NCBI GenBank assembly: GCA_903907305.1
Contig: CAIVNT010000295.1
Location: 1 to 11,246, forward strand
Length of the DNA: 11,246 nucleotides
Source of the DNA: an uncultured Ignavibacteriota bacterium
GTDB lineage: Bacteria > Bacteroidota > Ignavibacteria > UBA10030 > UBA8401
Direction: 5' to 3'
The position numbers and the translations under genes are program-made. The notes under the pieces were generated by a model, which did not search any database, was not told the origin of the DNA, and saw only the letters and a list, made by a program, of their open reading frames with translations. Shown here piece by piece: positions 1-7,816 of this stretch (within the stretch, counting starts at the first letter, position 1; every line of letters starts with the position of its first letter).

Positions 1-2
1 AA

Positions 3-473
3 CAGAACTATCCATTCCTTCCTGGAACATTCAAAGTGCTCGCGTCGACAGCTATCAATCATAAGAATGTTGTCTCGACCAGTATCGACCTGTCGAGTGC
101 TGACTGGGAATTCTACAACCAATACTCCGTCTCAGATTTCGATAATCCGGCAGTGCCGAACTTGATCAATCTCCGTTCCGACCGATCAACAGATTTTCTG
201 CTGAACCTTGTTTCTGATGTCGTTGTCCTTTCCTCCGGCGTCGACACAGTTTGGCAAGATGGGATCGATATCTCAACGGTCATAGACGGTGTCCAGTATA
301 AATCGAGCACCACGAGCAACAAGACACTCGATTCAAGAGTGGATAAAAGTTTTCTGCTGAGTCCCGCACGCTACGGCGGTGAATCGATGCGGCGCAGGGA
401 GCCGGGCGGGGATTCGAATGACGGAATCTCGGATTGGGAAACCGTTCATACCCCTACACCGGGAAGCCATTGA
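3..473 (+). CDS. C-terminal part of a DUF4876 / lamin-tail-like surface protein (5' end outside window)
   Basis: The reading frame is open from the left edge to TGA at 471-473, giving 156 C-terminal residues. A GTG at 36 could be read as a start, but the frame continues upstream without a stop and there is no signal peptide, so this is a truncated gene. The sequence PFLPGTFKVLA, then SSADWEFYNQ and DFDNPAVPNL, then a central DVVVLSS...IDGVQY segment and a final GGESMRRREP...DWETVHTPTPGS tail match my memory of DUF4876 proteins. These are Bacteroidota surface proteins whose core resembles a lamin-tail domain: a floating-value strand, a 'no break in sense' segment, and an SxxRxxP...PTPG ending. 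The function is unknown. There is no T9SS sorting domain at its end. The next gene begins 55 bases downstream on the same strand and looks like its usual partner. Family assignment is by motif recall, not by search. Confidence 0.62.
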   Translation, partial: QNYPFLPGTFKVLASTAINHKNVVSTSIDLSSADWEFYNQYSVSDFDNPAVPNLINLRSDRSTDFLLNLVSDVVVLSSGVDTVWQDGIDISTVIDGVQYKSSTTSNKTLDSRVDKSFLLSPARYGGESMRRREPGGDSNDGISDWETVHTPTPGSH

Positions 474-528
474 AAAATGTGTCATATGATCGTTTGATGT
501 ACCGTAAAAAAATATCAGAGGTCTAACG

Positions 529-1995
529 TTGTTCATCAGATCAATTAAAATATTCTGTCTTGTCACCATTGTATCCTTTGATCTGTTCCCTCAGACATCC
601 AGGACCGATGGTCTGGCAGGTTTGAGCTTTTCGATCGATGATAAGGACCATTCCATATCGGTGTTCGATTTCGGCGGAAATCCAGCCGGACTCAGTGCCG
701 ATGAAAAGGAATCCCTGCTGAAGATCGGAACTTCATACAAGAACAATTGGGGAGAATACCGAAGGAAATATGATCCTGAAGGATCGATGATTACCGGGAT
801 CGCATTCCAGGAGATCAGGAATCTGGGAGAGCGCGGAACGTTTTCCGGAAGCACATCCTATGACTATGAGAACAGACGGAATTATTACCGAAGCGTCAAA
901 AGAGATCCATACAACGGAGAATCATTCTTTTTTACGGATACAACGGCCGCCGATTTCCGCTATATGGGACCAACGGTGGACCTGATGTACAGCTGGGAAC
1001 CGATTAGTGATATTTCACTTGGAGGATCGATCACGTATCAGCTGCTCGACGGACTGAAAAAGGAATTCACTTTTGCGAAATCAACCTTCCGTGATGCAGA
1101 GATTCAAGCAGGAATAACCGCAGCATTGTCCGATAAATTGACTGTCGGCGGGACAATAAAATATATCGATTCGCAGGAATCGATCGAAGCAAGCGATGTC
1201 AATCTGATGGATGTAGAGCTGTATTATTTCCGCGGCGACAATCTCTTTATCAGTAAACGGTCAGGCAGTATGACAGGGAAGATCAAGAAACACGGGGTCG
1301 CCTACGGCACACAGTTAGTATGGGATAACGGAACAATTCTGGTCGGTCTTCAGGGAAATTATCTTCCGTCGGATTCAAGATTATTTAAACCATTCTCATC
1401 ATCATCGCAAGTGTTCAATGAAGCGGAAGATAGTTACGCTGCTTTCGAACATACCGACATCCAATTGAAGTGTCAGCTCGTAATTACGGAAAAGTGCAGA
1501 ATGGGCGTTACATCGTCTTACATGAAGAACAGCGGTTGGTCAAAAATATCCGCAAAGGACCTTCTTGTTTGGAAATGGTCATCCGGAAAGATCAGTATGG
1601 GTGCAGGAGGGAGTTATCAATTAGGAGATGATCTGATGGCTGCGGTCGAATATGAGATATGCTCAACGGAAACGGATTCCTCAAAATTCATCGATGCAAA
1701 GAACATCAGCCGATCCTCAGTTGACCAAAGATTCAGAGCGGGAACAGAGTACAGGATCAATGACGGGAATTATGTGCGTGCCGGTTTTAGTCTCACAACA
1801 CAACCGTATGATATGATCTTCGGCGGAACCAACTGCGCCACACATCTATGGACGATTGGTGCGGGAATCGTGTTGACCGATCAGATCACAGCGGATGCAG
1901 CATTGCAGTATCAACAGCGAAGTGCGTCAATGCCGTTGAATGTGACGAGGTCGTATATCAATGGATTGATCACTCTGACACTGCGAACATTTTAA
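529..1995 (+). CDS. Outer-membrane beta-barrel protein, DUF6850-like
   Basis: This encodes a 488-residue protein starting at TTG 529, supported by AGAGG at 517-521 seven bases upstream; no ATG fits the N-terminal signal. Residues 1 to about 22 form a signal peptide (basic start, hydrophobic core, FPQT cleavage region). A DFGGNPAGLS motif near residues 48-57 resembles the 'NPA' plug motif near the N terminus of PorV/FadL-like barrels. The rest is alternating amphipathic strands and short turns (for example DISLGGSITYQLLDG, KLTVGGTIKYID, DNGTILVGLQGNYL, ITADAALQYQQ), and the chain ends in an aromatic residue (RTF), as outer-membrane barrels do. The overall pattern, including an early DPYNGESFFF...ADFRYMGPTVDL segment, resembles DUF6850 proteins. 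It likely sits in the outer membrane as a channel or as an assembly partner for the preceding surface protein; substrate unknown. The barrel is well supported, the DUF name less so. Confidence 0.8.
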   Translation: MFIRSIKIFCLVTIVSFDLFPQTSRTDGLAGLSFSIDDKDHSISVFDFGGNPAGLSADEKESLLKIGTSYKNNWGEYRRKYDPEGSMITGIAFQEIRNLGERGTFSGSTSYDYENRRNYYRSVKRDPYNGESFFFTDTTAADFRYMGPTVDLMYSWEPISDISLGGSITYQLLDGLKKEFTFAKSTFRDAEIQAGITAALSDKLTVGGTIKYIDSQESIEASDVNLMDVELYYFRGDNLFISKRSGSMTGKIKKHGVAYGTQLVWDNGTILVGLQGNYLPSDSRLFKPFSSSSQVFNEAEDSYAAFEHTDIQLKCQLVITEKCRMGVTSSYMKNSGWSKISAKDLLVWKWSSGKISMGAGGSYQLGDDLMAAVEYEICSTETDSSKFIDAKNISRSSVDQRFRAGTEYRINDGNYVRAGFSLTTQPYDMIFGGTNCATHLWTIGAGIVLTDQITADAALQYQQRSASMPLNVTRSYINGLITLTLRTF

Positions 1996-2014
1996 TATTT
2001 CTTAAACGCTAATT

Positions 2015-2020
2015 GGAGAA
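2015..2020 (+). promoter_or_regulatory. Ribosome binding site that sets the start of the propeller protein
   Basis: GGAGAA lies seven bases before ATG 2028. An in-frame TTG at 2013 overlaps this motif and would add MENYT before the signal peptide, so the ATG is the better start. Confidence 0.7.
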
Positions 2021-2027
2021 CTACACT

Positions 2028-4874
2028 ATGAAATCTATCTTCATCGCTGTTTGTCTTTTAATGGTTGCACCGGATTTGCAGTTGTTCTCCCAAACATGGA
2101 ATCAGGTTTCCAAACAGACCTTACCAACTGTATCAGCATCGTATTTCATCAATACAAATACAGGATGGTTCGTTGGAGCAAAGGGAGTCATACGAAAGAC
2201 GAATGACGGCGGAAAGACATGGACGGAAATTGTGACCGGAATTACCGATGATCTGAAATCGGTCTACTTCATCGATGAAAATACAGGTTTCATCGGAACT
2301 ACGTCAAAGGTGTATAAATCCAACAATGGATTTACAACGTGGACTTCTGTTACGGTAACGAGTGTCATCGCTTCCCCTACCTATAATGATGTGTATTTCA
2401 GTGATACATCCAAAGGATGGGTTTTGTCATCCTCATCTTCCTTAGGAAGAGTTCTGCAAACCACTGACGGTGGTGCAACCTGGACGATCGGTGTTGATAA
2501 CATAACAGGAAATATTCAAACAATGAAACTGTTCGGCGGAACCATCGGAATGGCCGCAGGCGGCGGTGCCGGCAAGTGCGATATCTATTATACAAAGAAC
2601 GGTACTGCGTGGACCAAGACGACCGCACCGACATTTCCCGCCGGTATCTATTCAAGAACAGACATTAAGGGCGCTTTTATTTTTGATGCGAATACTATGT
2701 ATGCAATTGGATGGGGTTCCAGTGCATCAGGACTTCAGCCGACGATCCATCTTAAATCAACGGACGGCGGTGTGACGTGGACATATCTGACACAGGATGT
2801 TGCGAATAGAACATATGACAATATGTATGACATCTATTTTAAGGATTCGCAGAATGGACTCGCGGTCGGCGGCGGAACTCGCTCAGGAATATTATTGAAA
2901 ACTACCAACGGCGGTACAACGTGGGTGCCGATGGAGATCCCGTGCGGTGCTCAGATCGGCAGGATCTACGGTGCCGGTGATGCTGTGGTATGTGCTTCAT
3001 CTGCTTCGGCATTCTTAGTATCGAAGAATTTCGGGGCGACATGGGAAATTCTGACGCAGGTACCGAGTGTTCCGCTTGCTTCGATCTTTGCCGTGAATAA
3101 TTCTTTGATCTATGCAGGAGGACAGGACGGAGGATTTCTAAAATCTACCGATGGGGGTAAGAATTGGAAGATCATCTATCAAAAAATCAATAATTCCTCG
3201 TCCAACATACAGGGCATATACTTTGTGAACGAGAATCTTGGGTTTACGGCAAATTCATACCGCATGATCGGAAAAACGACCGATGGCGGCATCACCTGGA
3301 GTCAATCGTATCCCGATACATCAGCTGCAACATTCAGCAATTATGGTGTCCATTTTGTCAATGCCGATCTTGGATTTGTTGTTGGGAAAGCAGGAGCGAA
3401 CGTCGATGTTGTTTTTAAAACGACCAATGGAGGAGCGGACTGGACCTTCACGAAGCCCGGTGCTGTCACGAATTTACGCGGTGTTGCATTCTATGACACA
3501 CAAACAGGTATTGCTGTCGGAGAAGGACTGAAAGCGATCTACACGACAAATGGCGGAACAAACTGGAGTGTATCATCCATCAGCGGAGTGCCGAGCGGTT
3601 CCTCCACAGCCGCACTACGTGAAGTGACATTCCTTAGCGCCTCAACGGCAATTGCTGCGGGTGATAAGATCTTCATTAAAACAACAGACGCAGGAGCGAC
3701 GTGGAATTATTTGAATACAACGATTGCTCAAACTCTTTCCGGTATAGCTTCGACACCTACCGCCGTGTATGCGGTCGGTGCAAAGACAGCATCACCGAAA
3801 AGTCTCGGAGTATGGCAGAGTACGGATGCCGGTATAAATTGGGCGAATCAAGTCAATTATTCATTGTTCGATTCAACGAATTCATTGGTGGATGTTACGA
3901 TCTCACCGTCCGGTAATGCATATGTTTGTGCAGGCTTCAGTGTGATCTATTCAAATGCAGTGTTGAAGACCGGTCCGGTTCTAGTGCTTGGGAAGAGTGT
4001 GATCGATTTCGGCAATGTAAGGAACGGCAATAAAAAAGATACTTCCGTAACGGTCCAAAATACCGGAGATGATACACTAAAAATATCATCGATACAGTCT
4101 TCCAATGTATCATCATTTAGTTCTTCTGCTTCCATATTTACGATCGCACCCGGATCAACTGCGACAGATACGATCCGCTTCACTCCTCAAGCCGGCGGAG
4201 CTGCGACTGCTCGTATTACGTTCACAAGCAATACGGCGAAATCCGCAGATACAGTCACCGTGAACGGTTTTGGTACGACGACAAGTTTCACTTTCTCAAC
4301 AATGACGATCAATTTCGGTTCAGTGAAGATCGGCCTCAAAAAGGACTCGGTCATCACTATTAGTAATACCGGAAATCAAATAGTGAATATCACGAACGTT
4401 GAATCAACTTCTCCGGTCTTCAGCATCACTCCATCTCTGCTCTCGGTAGATGTCTCGGCGAGTATCAAAGACACGATCAGGTTCACGCCGGTATCACAAG
4501 GGACGGCGAATGGTACGGTCATCTACACACATAATGCCGGTGCAAACGATACTATCAAAGTCACCGGAAATGGGACTCTGACTGGAGTCGTTGATGACCG
4601 ACCATTGCCGAATGAATATTCGTTAGGCCAAAATTATCCCAATCCGTTCAATCCTTCAACGGTCATTACATATCAGGTCCTGATGAGCGGTATGGCACGG
4701 CTTGCGGTTTATAATATCCTTGGAAAAGAAATAGCGTTGCTGGTGAATGAAATGCATCAGCCCGGTTACTATTCCGTACCGTTCAATGCCGCACAATATT
4801 CTTCTGGAATATATTTTTATCGGATCCAGGTTAATAATTTCACTGCTGTGAAAAAAATGATGCTTATGAAATGA
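2028..4874 (+). CDS. T9SS-secreted protein: double Ycf48/BNR beta-propeller, two Hydin-like Ig domains, type A sorting domain
   Basis: This encodes a 948-residue protein starting at ATG 2028. Residues 1 to about 22 are a signal peptide ending LFSQ. Residues 24 to about 645 contain 13 Asp-box-like motifs (T/S-x-D/N-G-G-x-T/N-W) with tryptophans near residues 65, 105, 152, 195, 251, 299, 339, 380, 424, 472, 513, 559 and 605; W24 looks like the outer strand of one more blade. The spacing of 40-56 residues fits Ycf48/BNR propeller blades, and 14 blades would make two seven-bladed propellers. Two similar domains follow at about 652-750 and 751-850, each with IDFGxV / INFGSV, V(T)ISNTG and DTIRFTP motifs, typical of choice-of-anchor-D/ASPM-SPD2-Hydin Ig folds. 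The end, about 861-948, is a T9SS type A sorting domain (YSLGQNYPNPFNPSTVITY...GIYFYRI...KKMMLMK). The protein should cross the outer membrane by T9SS and be released or anchored at the surface. Propellers of this kind usually bind rather than catalyse; the ligand is unknown. The 32-base gap from the barrel gene allows co-transcription. Confidence 0.93.
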   Translation: MKSIFIAVCLLMVAPDLQLFSQTWNQVSKQTLPTVSASYFINTNTGWFVGAKGVIRKTNDGGKTWTEIVTGITDDLKSVYFIDENTGFIGTTSKVYKSNNGFTTWTSVTVTSVIASPTYNDVYFSDTSKGWVLSSSSSLGRVLQTTDGGATWTIGVDNITGNIQTMKLFGGTIGMAAGGGAGKCDIYYTKNGTAWTKTTAPTFPAGIYSRTDIKGAFIFDANTMYAIGWGSSASGLQPTIHLKSTDGGVTWTYLTQDVANRTYDNMYDIYFKDSQNGLAVGGGTRSGILLKTTNGGTTWVPMEIPCGAQIGRIYGAGDAVVCASSASAFLVSKNFGATWEILTQVPSVPLASIFAVNNSLIYAGGQDGGFLKSTDGGKNWKIIYQKINNSSSNIQGIYFVNENLGFTANSYRMIGKTTDGGITWSQSYPDTSAATFSNYGVHFVNADLGFVVGKAGANVDVVFKTTNGGADWTFTKPGAVTNLRGVAFYDTQTGIAVGEGLKAIYTTNGGTNWSVSSISGVPSGSSTAALREVTFLSASTAIAAGDKIFIKTTDAGATWNYLNTTIAQTLSGIASTPTAVYAVGAKTASPKSLGVWQSTDAGINWANQVNYSLFDSTNSLVDVTISPSGNAYVCAGFSVIYSNAVLKTGPVLVLGKSVIDFGNVRNGNKKDTSVTVQNTGDDTLKISSIQSSNVSSFSSSASIFTIAPGSTATDTIRFTPQAGGAATARITFTSNTAKSADTVTVNGFGTTTSFTFSTMTINFGSVKIGLKKDSVITISNTGNQIVNITNVESTSPVFSITPSLLSVDVSASIKDTIRFTPVSQGTANGTVIYTHNAGANDTIKVTGNGTLTGVVDDRPLPNEYSLGQNYPNPFNPSTVITYQVLMSGMARLAVYNILGKEIALLVNEMHQPGYYSVPFNAAQYSSGIYFYRIQVNNFTAVKKMMLMK

Positions 4875-4889
4875 CCGAACGATAAACGC

Positions 4890-4902
4890 CGGGATAATCC
4901 CG
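4890..4902 (+). repeat. Short GC-rich inverted repeat between the propeller gene and the ABC operon
   Basis: CGGGA-TAA-TCCCG can form a five-base-pair hairpin with a three-base loop in the 70-base gap. No T-run follows, so it is not a canonical rho-independent terminator. It may be chance, or a weak attenuating structure at the boundary between two transcription units. Confidence 0.3.
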
Positions 4903-4934
4903 CGGTCAACTGTATGGATGGATAAGAAAACTCC

Positions 4935-4940
4935 GGAGAA
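4935..4940 (+). promoter_or_regulatory. Ribosome binding site favouring a GTG start for the ABC ATPase
   Basis: GGAGAA lies four bases before GTG 4945. The upstream in-frame ATG at 4918 has no comparable motif before it and would place this purine tract inside the coding region. Confidence 0.55.
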
Positions 4941-4944
4941 CGTA

Positions 4945-5832
4945 GTGAGCAATGTTGTTGAAATAAATAATCTAACACACTATTACGGCAGCAGGTTGAT
5001 ATTTGAGAACTTGAGTTTCAATATCCGTGAGGGTTCGATCTTCGGTTTGCTGGGAAAGAATGGAACAGGGAAGACCACGACCATCAATATCCTGAACGGA
5101 TTCCTCCGTCCGAAGTCGGGACAATGTCTGATGTTCGGAGAAGATTCGTATAGTCTTTCCCCCGCAACAAAAGCACGGGTAGGGTTTTTGATCGAAGGAC
5201 ATGTTCAGTACAGTTTTATGAACATCAGGCAGATCGAACGATACTATTCTGCGTTCTACCCCCGATGGAAAAAGGAAGCGTATTATGAATTGATGTCGAA
5301 ACTGGCTGTTACCGAGCACCAGAAATTATCCAAGATGTCGTGCGGTCAACGATCGCAGGTGGCCCTTGGTCTTATTCTTGCACAGGATCCCGATCTGCTG
5401 ATCCTCGATGATTTCTCCATGGGTTTGGATGCAGGATATAGAAGACTCTTCATTGATTATCTCACTGAATATGCAAAAGCGGAAAAGAAGACCATCTTCA
5501 TCACTTCGCATATCATCCAGGACCTTGAAAACTTTCTGGATGACTGCATCATCCTTGATTACCGATCTGTTCTGTTGACAATGCCGGTGAAAGAGTTCCT
5601 GGGAACGTTCAAGCAATATAAATTTGAAGTAGCCGATCCTTCGATAACAATTCCCCCCGGTCACATCGTTAAGAACAGCGAACGGGTTAAGAATAAGATA
5701 TCGATCTACAGCTTTTCATCCGAAGGAGAGGTCACCCAGTTCTTGAATTCACGCGGGATACAATATTCCGGATTACATCTGGTTCCAATGTCGCTGGAAG
5801 ATGCATTCATCGGACTGACGGGAAAGTATTAA
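4945..5832 (+). CDS. ABC transporter ATP-binding protein, ABC-2 exporter type
   Basis: This encodes a 295-residue protein starting at GTG 4945 (VSNVVEINNLTHYYG, the usual N terminus of this family). ATG 4918 is a nine-residue-longer alternative with no Shine-Dalgarno. It binds and hydrolyses ATP at the inner face of the cytoplasmic membrane to drive the permease encoded next. Visible motifs are the A-loop Tyr in THYYG, Walker A GKNGTGKT (residues 37-44), the signature MSCGQRSQ (131-138, a variant of LSGGQ), Walker B LLILDD (ending at 156), D-loop MGLD and H-loop His189 in TSHIIQD. The catalytic glutamate after Walker B is aspartate (D156) followed by FS instead of the usual PT/PS. About 80 residues follow the H-loop, as in YtrB/CcmA-like exporter ATPases, and they probably contact the permease. 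The stop codon overlaps the ribosome binding site of the permease gene, so the two are translationally linked. Substrate unknown. Confidence 0.93.
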   Translation: MSNVVEINNLTHYYGSRLIFENLSFNIREGSIFGLLGKNGTGKTTTINILNGFLRPKSGQCLMFGEDSYSLSPATKARVGFLIEGHVQYSFMNIRQIERYYSAFYPRWKKEAYYELMSKLAVTEHQKLSKMSCGQRSQVALGLILAQDPDLLILDDFSMGLDAGYRRLFIDYLTEYAKAEKKTIFITSHIIQDLENFLDDCIILDYRSVLLTMPVKEFLGTFKQYKFEVADPSITIPPGHIVKNSERVKNKISIYSFSSEGEVTQFLNSRGIQYSGLHLVPMSLEDAFIGLTGKY

Positions 5833-5842
5833 GGACTGAACA

Positions 5843-6511
5843 ATGATATCAGCGCTCATAATGAAAGAGTGGCTTAAGGTGAAATGGGTGACAGCGGGAC
5901 TGCTCATAGTGCATATTGCGGCATTGTTATTGACATACTACGACCTTTCAAATTTATTTAAATCCTATAAAGCGAACGAAGTGATCATTCAGTTCATCAC
6001 CTTCGAAGTAGTGTATTATTCAAAACTAAAATATCTCGCACTGCTTTCAGGACTCGGTATCGGGATCTTCCAGTATTTTCCAGAGCTCAACCAGTCCCGC
6101 CTGAAACTGACGCTGCACCTCCCGGTGAAAGAACATCTGCTGATCATTCAAATGGCCGCAACGGGGATAGTGCTGCTGTGTCTCCTTTGTCTCATTGACG
6201 CAGTCATCATTTCACTTATCACTGCGTTGTTCCTCCCCCGGGAATTCTTTGACAGTATGATCACCACTACGGTTCCCTGGTATCTGGGAGGTTTGACTGC
6301 TTATGTATGGGTAATGGTGGTATTTATAGAACCGAGCTGGAGAAAAAGAATTCTTCTCTCAGTCGTTGGACTCGGGATCGTCAGTCTCTTCTATGCAGGA
6401 TCGGGATTCAATATTTATGCCTACTCAATATGGTGTATTGCAGTCTTGGCGATCATCTCCGGTTCTGTTATTTTTCTTTCTGCATACAATTTCAAACGGG
6501 GGATCATGTGA
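5843..6511 (+). CDS. ABC-2-type permease, six transmembrane helices
   Basis: This encodes a 222-residue membrane protein starting at ATG 5843, with AAGGA at 5831-5835 seven bases upstream, ten bases after the ATPase stop. The short N-terminal MISALIMKEWLKVKW is a typical cytoplasmic interface helix of ABC-2 permeases. Hydrophobic segments lie near residues 16-33, 63-80, 103-130, 145-161, 168-187 and 193-215, giving six helices. Between helices 2 and 3 is a loop with SRLKLTLHLPVKE, a motif that in this permease class marks the coupling region facing the ATPase. It forms the membrane channel for the ATPase partner, presumably as a homodimer of half-units because no second permease is present. 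It has no export substrate signature. It overlaps the next gene by four bases (GTGA). Confidence 0.88.
   Translation: MISALIMKEWLKVKWVTAGLLIVHIAALLLTYYDLSNLFKSYKANEVIIQFITFEVVYYSKLKYLALLSGLGIGIFQYFPELNQSRLKLTLHLPVKEHLLIIQMAATGIVLLCLLCLIDAVIISLITALFLPREFFDSMITTTVPWYLGGLTAYVWVMVVFIEPSWRKRILLSVVGLGIVSLFYAGSGFNIYAYSIWCIAVLAIISGSVIFLSAYNFKRGIM
6498..6503 (+). promoter_or_regulatory. Ribosome binding site for the GTG start at 6508
   Basis: GGGGGA inside the end of the permease gene lies four bases before GTG 6508. It supports a start overlapping the permease stop (ATGTGA) over the long upstream in-frame extension to 6307 and over ATG 6517. Confidence 0.6.
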
Positions 6512-7755
6512 GACATATGCTGAGCGCCCGTATTGCATTATTGATGCTGATTGTATTGACAGCATCGATATTCATTCCGCAATTCTACTGGAAAGCGAAT
6601 ACACGCGAAAATAAAAGAACAAATGTCTTTTACAGTCCCATACTGAAGGATTTTATTTTCATCAAATCCGATGTTCGTGAGAACTATTATGTGGACGGAA
6701 AAGGGAAATTCCATACCCGAGAAGAATTCGAATCGCTGCTTCCGTTCTTAAATTACCGTCAGTTGACCCTTTCCGGCACGATGCCGGACTCCATCGACGG
6801 TATCCGTATTGTATCGAAAGAAGTGAATCTCAACAATATCAACATTCGGGTGCAGCCCGCAATTATACAATACCGGTCGCTTCAGCTTTTTCCATTGTTC
6901 GAATCGGCTTCGGGCAGGGTTCGGCTTGAATTATCGACCGATTTTTTCCGGATAAAAGAGAGGATGGAATTTGTCACGTCGCTGACAAATACGATCAACG
7001 AAGAAAAAAGCAGGACCTTTACCGATGCACTGGTGAACGAAGGATTTACGTTCCCTGCAAAAGCAATCTATGGAAATCCGTCAACAAAAAAACCGTTCGA
7101 CGAAGGTTATTTCGTTATCGACCAAAAGGGGAAAGTGTATCATCTGAAAATGGTGAAAGGAAGACCATTCTGCAAAGAGACAGGGATACCTTCCGATCTT
7201 GATATCGCATACATCTCCGTAACGGAAAATGAACTGCGCGAATCGTATGCGCTGATGGTGACACAGACGAACGATGTGTTCTTTATCTCCTACGATCATT
7301 ATGGATTGAACAAAGTTCCGGTGAAGGATTATGATCATACGAAGCATACACTTCTGATCAAAGGAGATCTTTTCTACCGAGTAATAACCGTACAAAAGGA
7401 GAATGGATACAATGCCATCGTGACGGACAGACGAAATATTGTCCTTGCTGACACAAGTGAACAATGGCCGGGGGAGGAAATGACTATGGCAGGAGTGATT
7501 GCGTCATACGTGTTCCCTTTCACACTGGCTATTGAAAAGGAGAGTTCTCCGTATATCGGAGCCTATTTTACACCGCCAGGCGTGAACGCTTTACTGGTAT
7601 CCGTTATTGCGCTTCTCTGTTCGGTCTATTATTTCAGGAAATATAAAATTCCAACCAGGAACGTTATTGTCTATTCCGTACTGATTGCGTGTTCCGGCCT
7701 TTACGGATTGATCGCGTTTTTGGTGGTGAAAGATTTTGATGATGATCCTCGATGA
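6508..7755 (+). CDS. Membrane-anchored DUF4857-like protein of the ABC operon
   Basis: This encodes a 415-residue protein starting at GTG 6508, which overlaps the permease stop by four bases and therefore is translationally coupled. The frame is open upstream to 6307, but that part lies fully inside the permease gene and encodes no sensible domain. Residues 8-26 form one N-terminal transmembrane helix. A large soluble region of about 310 residues follows, probably on the periplasmic side, and two helices close the protein near residues 355-375 and 382-402, ending in an acidic DFDDDPR tail. The segments LLPFLNYRQLTLSGTMPDSI, LQLFPLFESASGRVRLEL and GNPSTKKPFDEGYFVID recall DUF4857 proteins, which I remember next to ABC ATPase and permease genes in Bacteroidota. 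The role is unknown. The operon structure suggests an accessory subunit, for example a periplasmic domain that presents or receives substrate. The family name is from memory. Confidence 0.85.
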   Translation: MRHMLSARIALLMLIVLTASIFIPQFYWKANTRENKRTNVFYSPILKDFIFIKSDVRENYYVDGKGKFHTREEFESLLPFLNYRQLTLSGTMPDSIDGIRIVSKEVNLNNINIRVQPAIIQYRSLQLFPLFESASGRVRLELSTDFFRIKERMEFVTSLTNTINEEKSRTFTDALVNEGFTFPAKAIYGNPSTKKPFDEGYFVIDQKGKVYHLKMVKGRPFCKETGIPSDLDIAYISVTENELRESYALMVTQTNDVFFISYDHYGLNKVPVKDYDHTKHTLLIKGDLFYRVITVQKENGYNAIVTDRRNIVLADTSEQWPGEEMTMAGVIASYVFPFTLAIEKESSPYIGAYFTPPGVNALLVSVIALLCSVYYFRKYKIPTRNVIVYSVLIACSGLYGLIAFLVVKDFDDDPR

Positions 7756-7816
7756 TCGTCTCAGTCTCGACCATGATGATACACTCATTTTCCATTCATT
7801 ATTTGTTTGTGAAATT

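Noticed and set aside
474..528. Bacteroidetes-type promoter (TTTG / TAnnTTTG) before the barrel gene
   Set aside because: A TTTG is present at 493-496 but no correctly spaced -7 box is seen.
2190..3845. DNA-level tandem repeat or CRISPR-like array in the propeller gene
   Set aside because: The recurring GG-x-ACx-TGG pattern comes from the Asp-box codons at irregular 120-168 base intervals; the repeats are short, divergent and in frame, so they are protein repeats.
4890..4902. Rho-independent terminator after the propeller gene
   Set aside because: The five-pair stem is not followed by a T-run; I kept it only as an inverted repeat.
4918..4944. ATG start for the ABC ATPase nine codons upstream of GTG 4945
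   Set aside because: No Shine-Dalgarno precedes it and the added residues are not seen at the N terminus of this family; it remains possible.
4972..5664. Antisense open frames of 112-115 residues over the ABC ATPase gene
   Set aside because: They lie opposite a clearly coding frame with all ABC motifs, lack domain signatures and ribosome binding sites, and are expected by chance.
6307..6507. Upstream in-frame extension of the DUF4857-like gene
   Set aside because: It lies wholly within the permease coding region, gives no recognisable domain, and would place the transmembrane anchor far inside the protein; GTG 6508 has a ribosome binding site and the usual overlap with the permease stop.
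7736..7816. Upstream in-frame ATG extension of the SUMF1-fold gene
   Set aside because: It overlaps the previous gene by 20 bases and adds an acidic stretch before a complete signal peptide that begins at ATG 7817.
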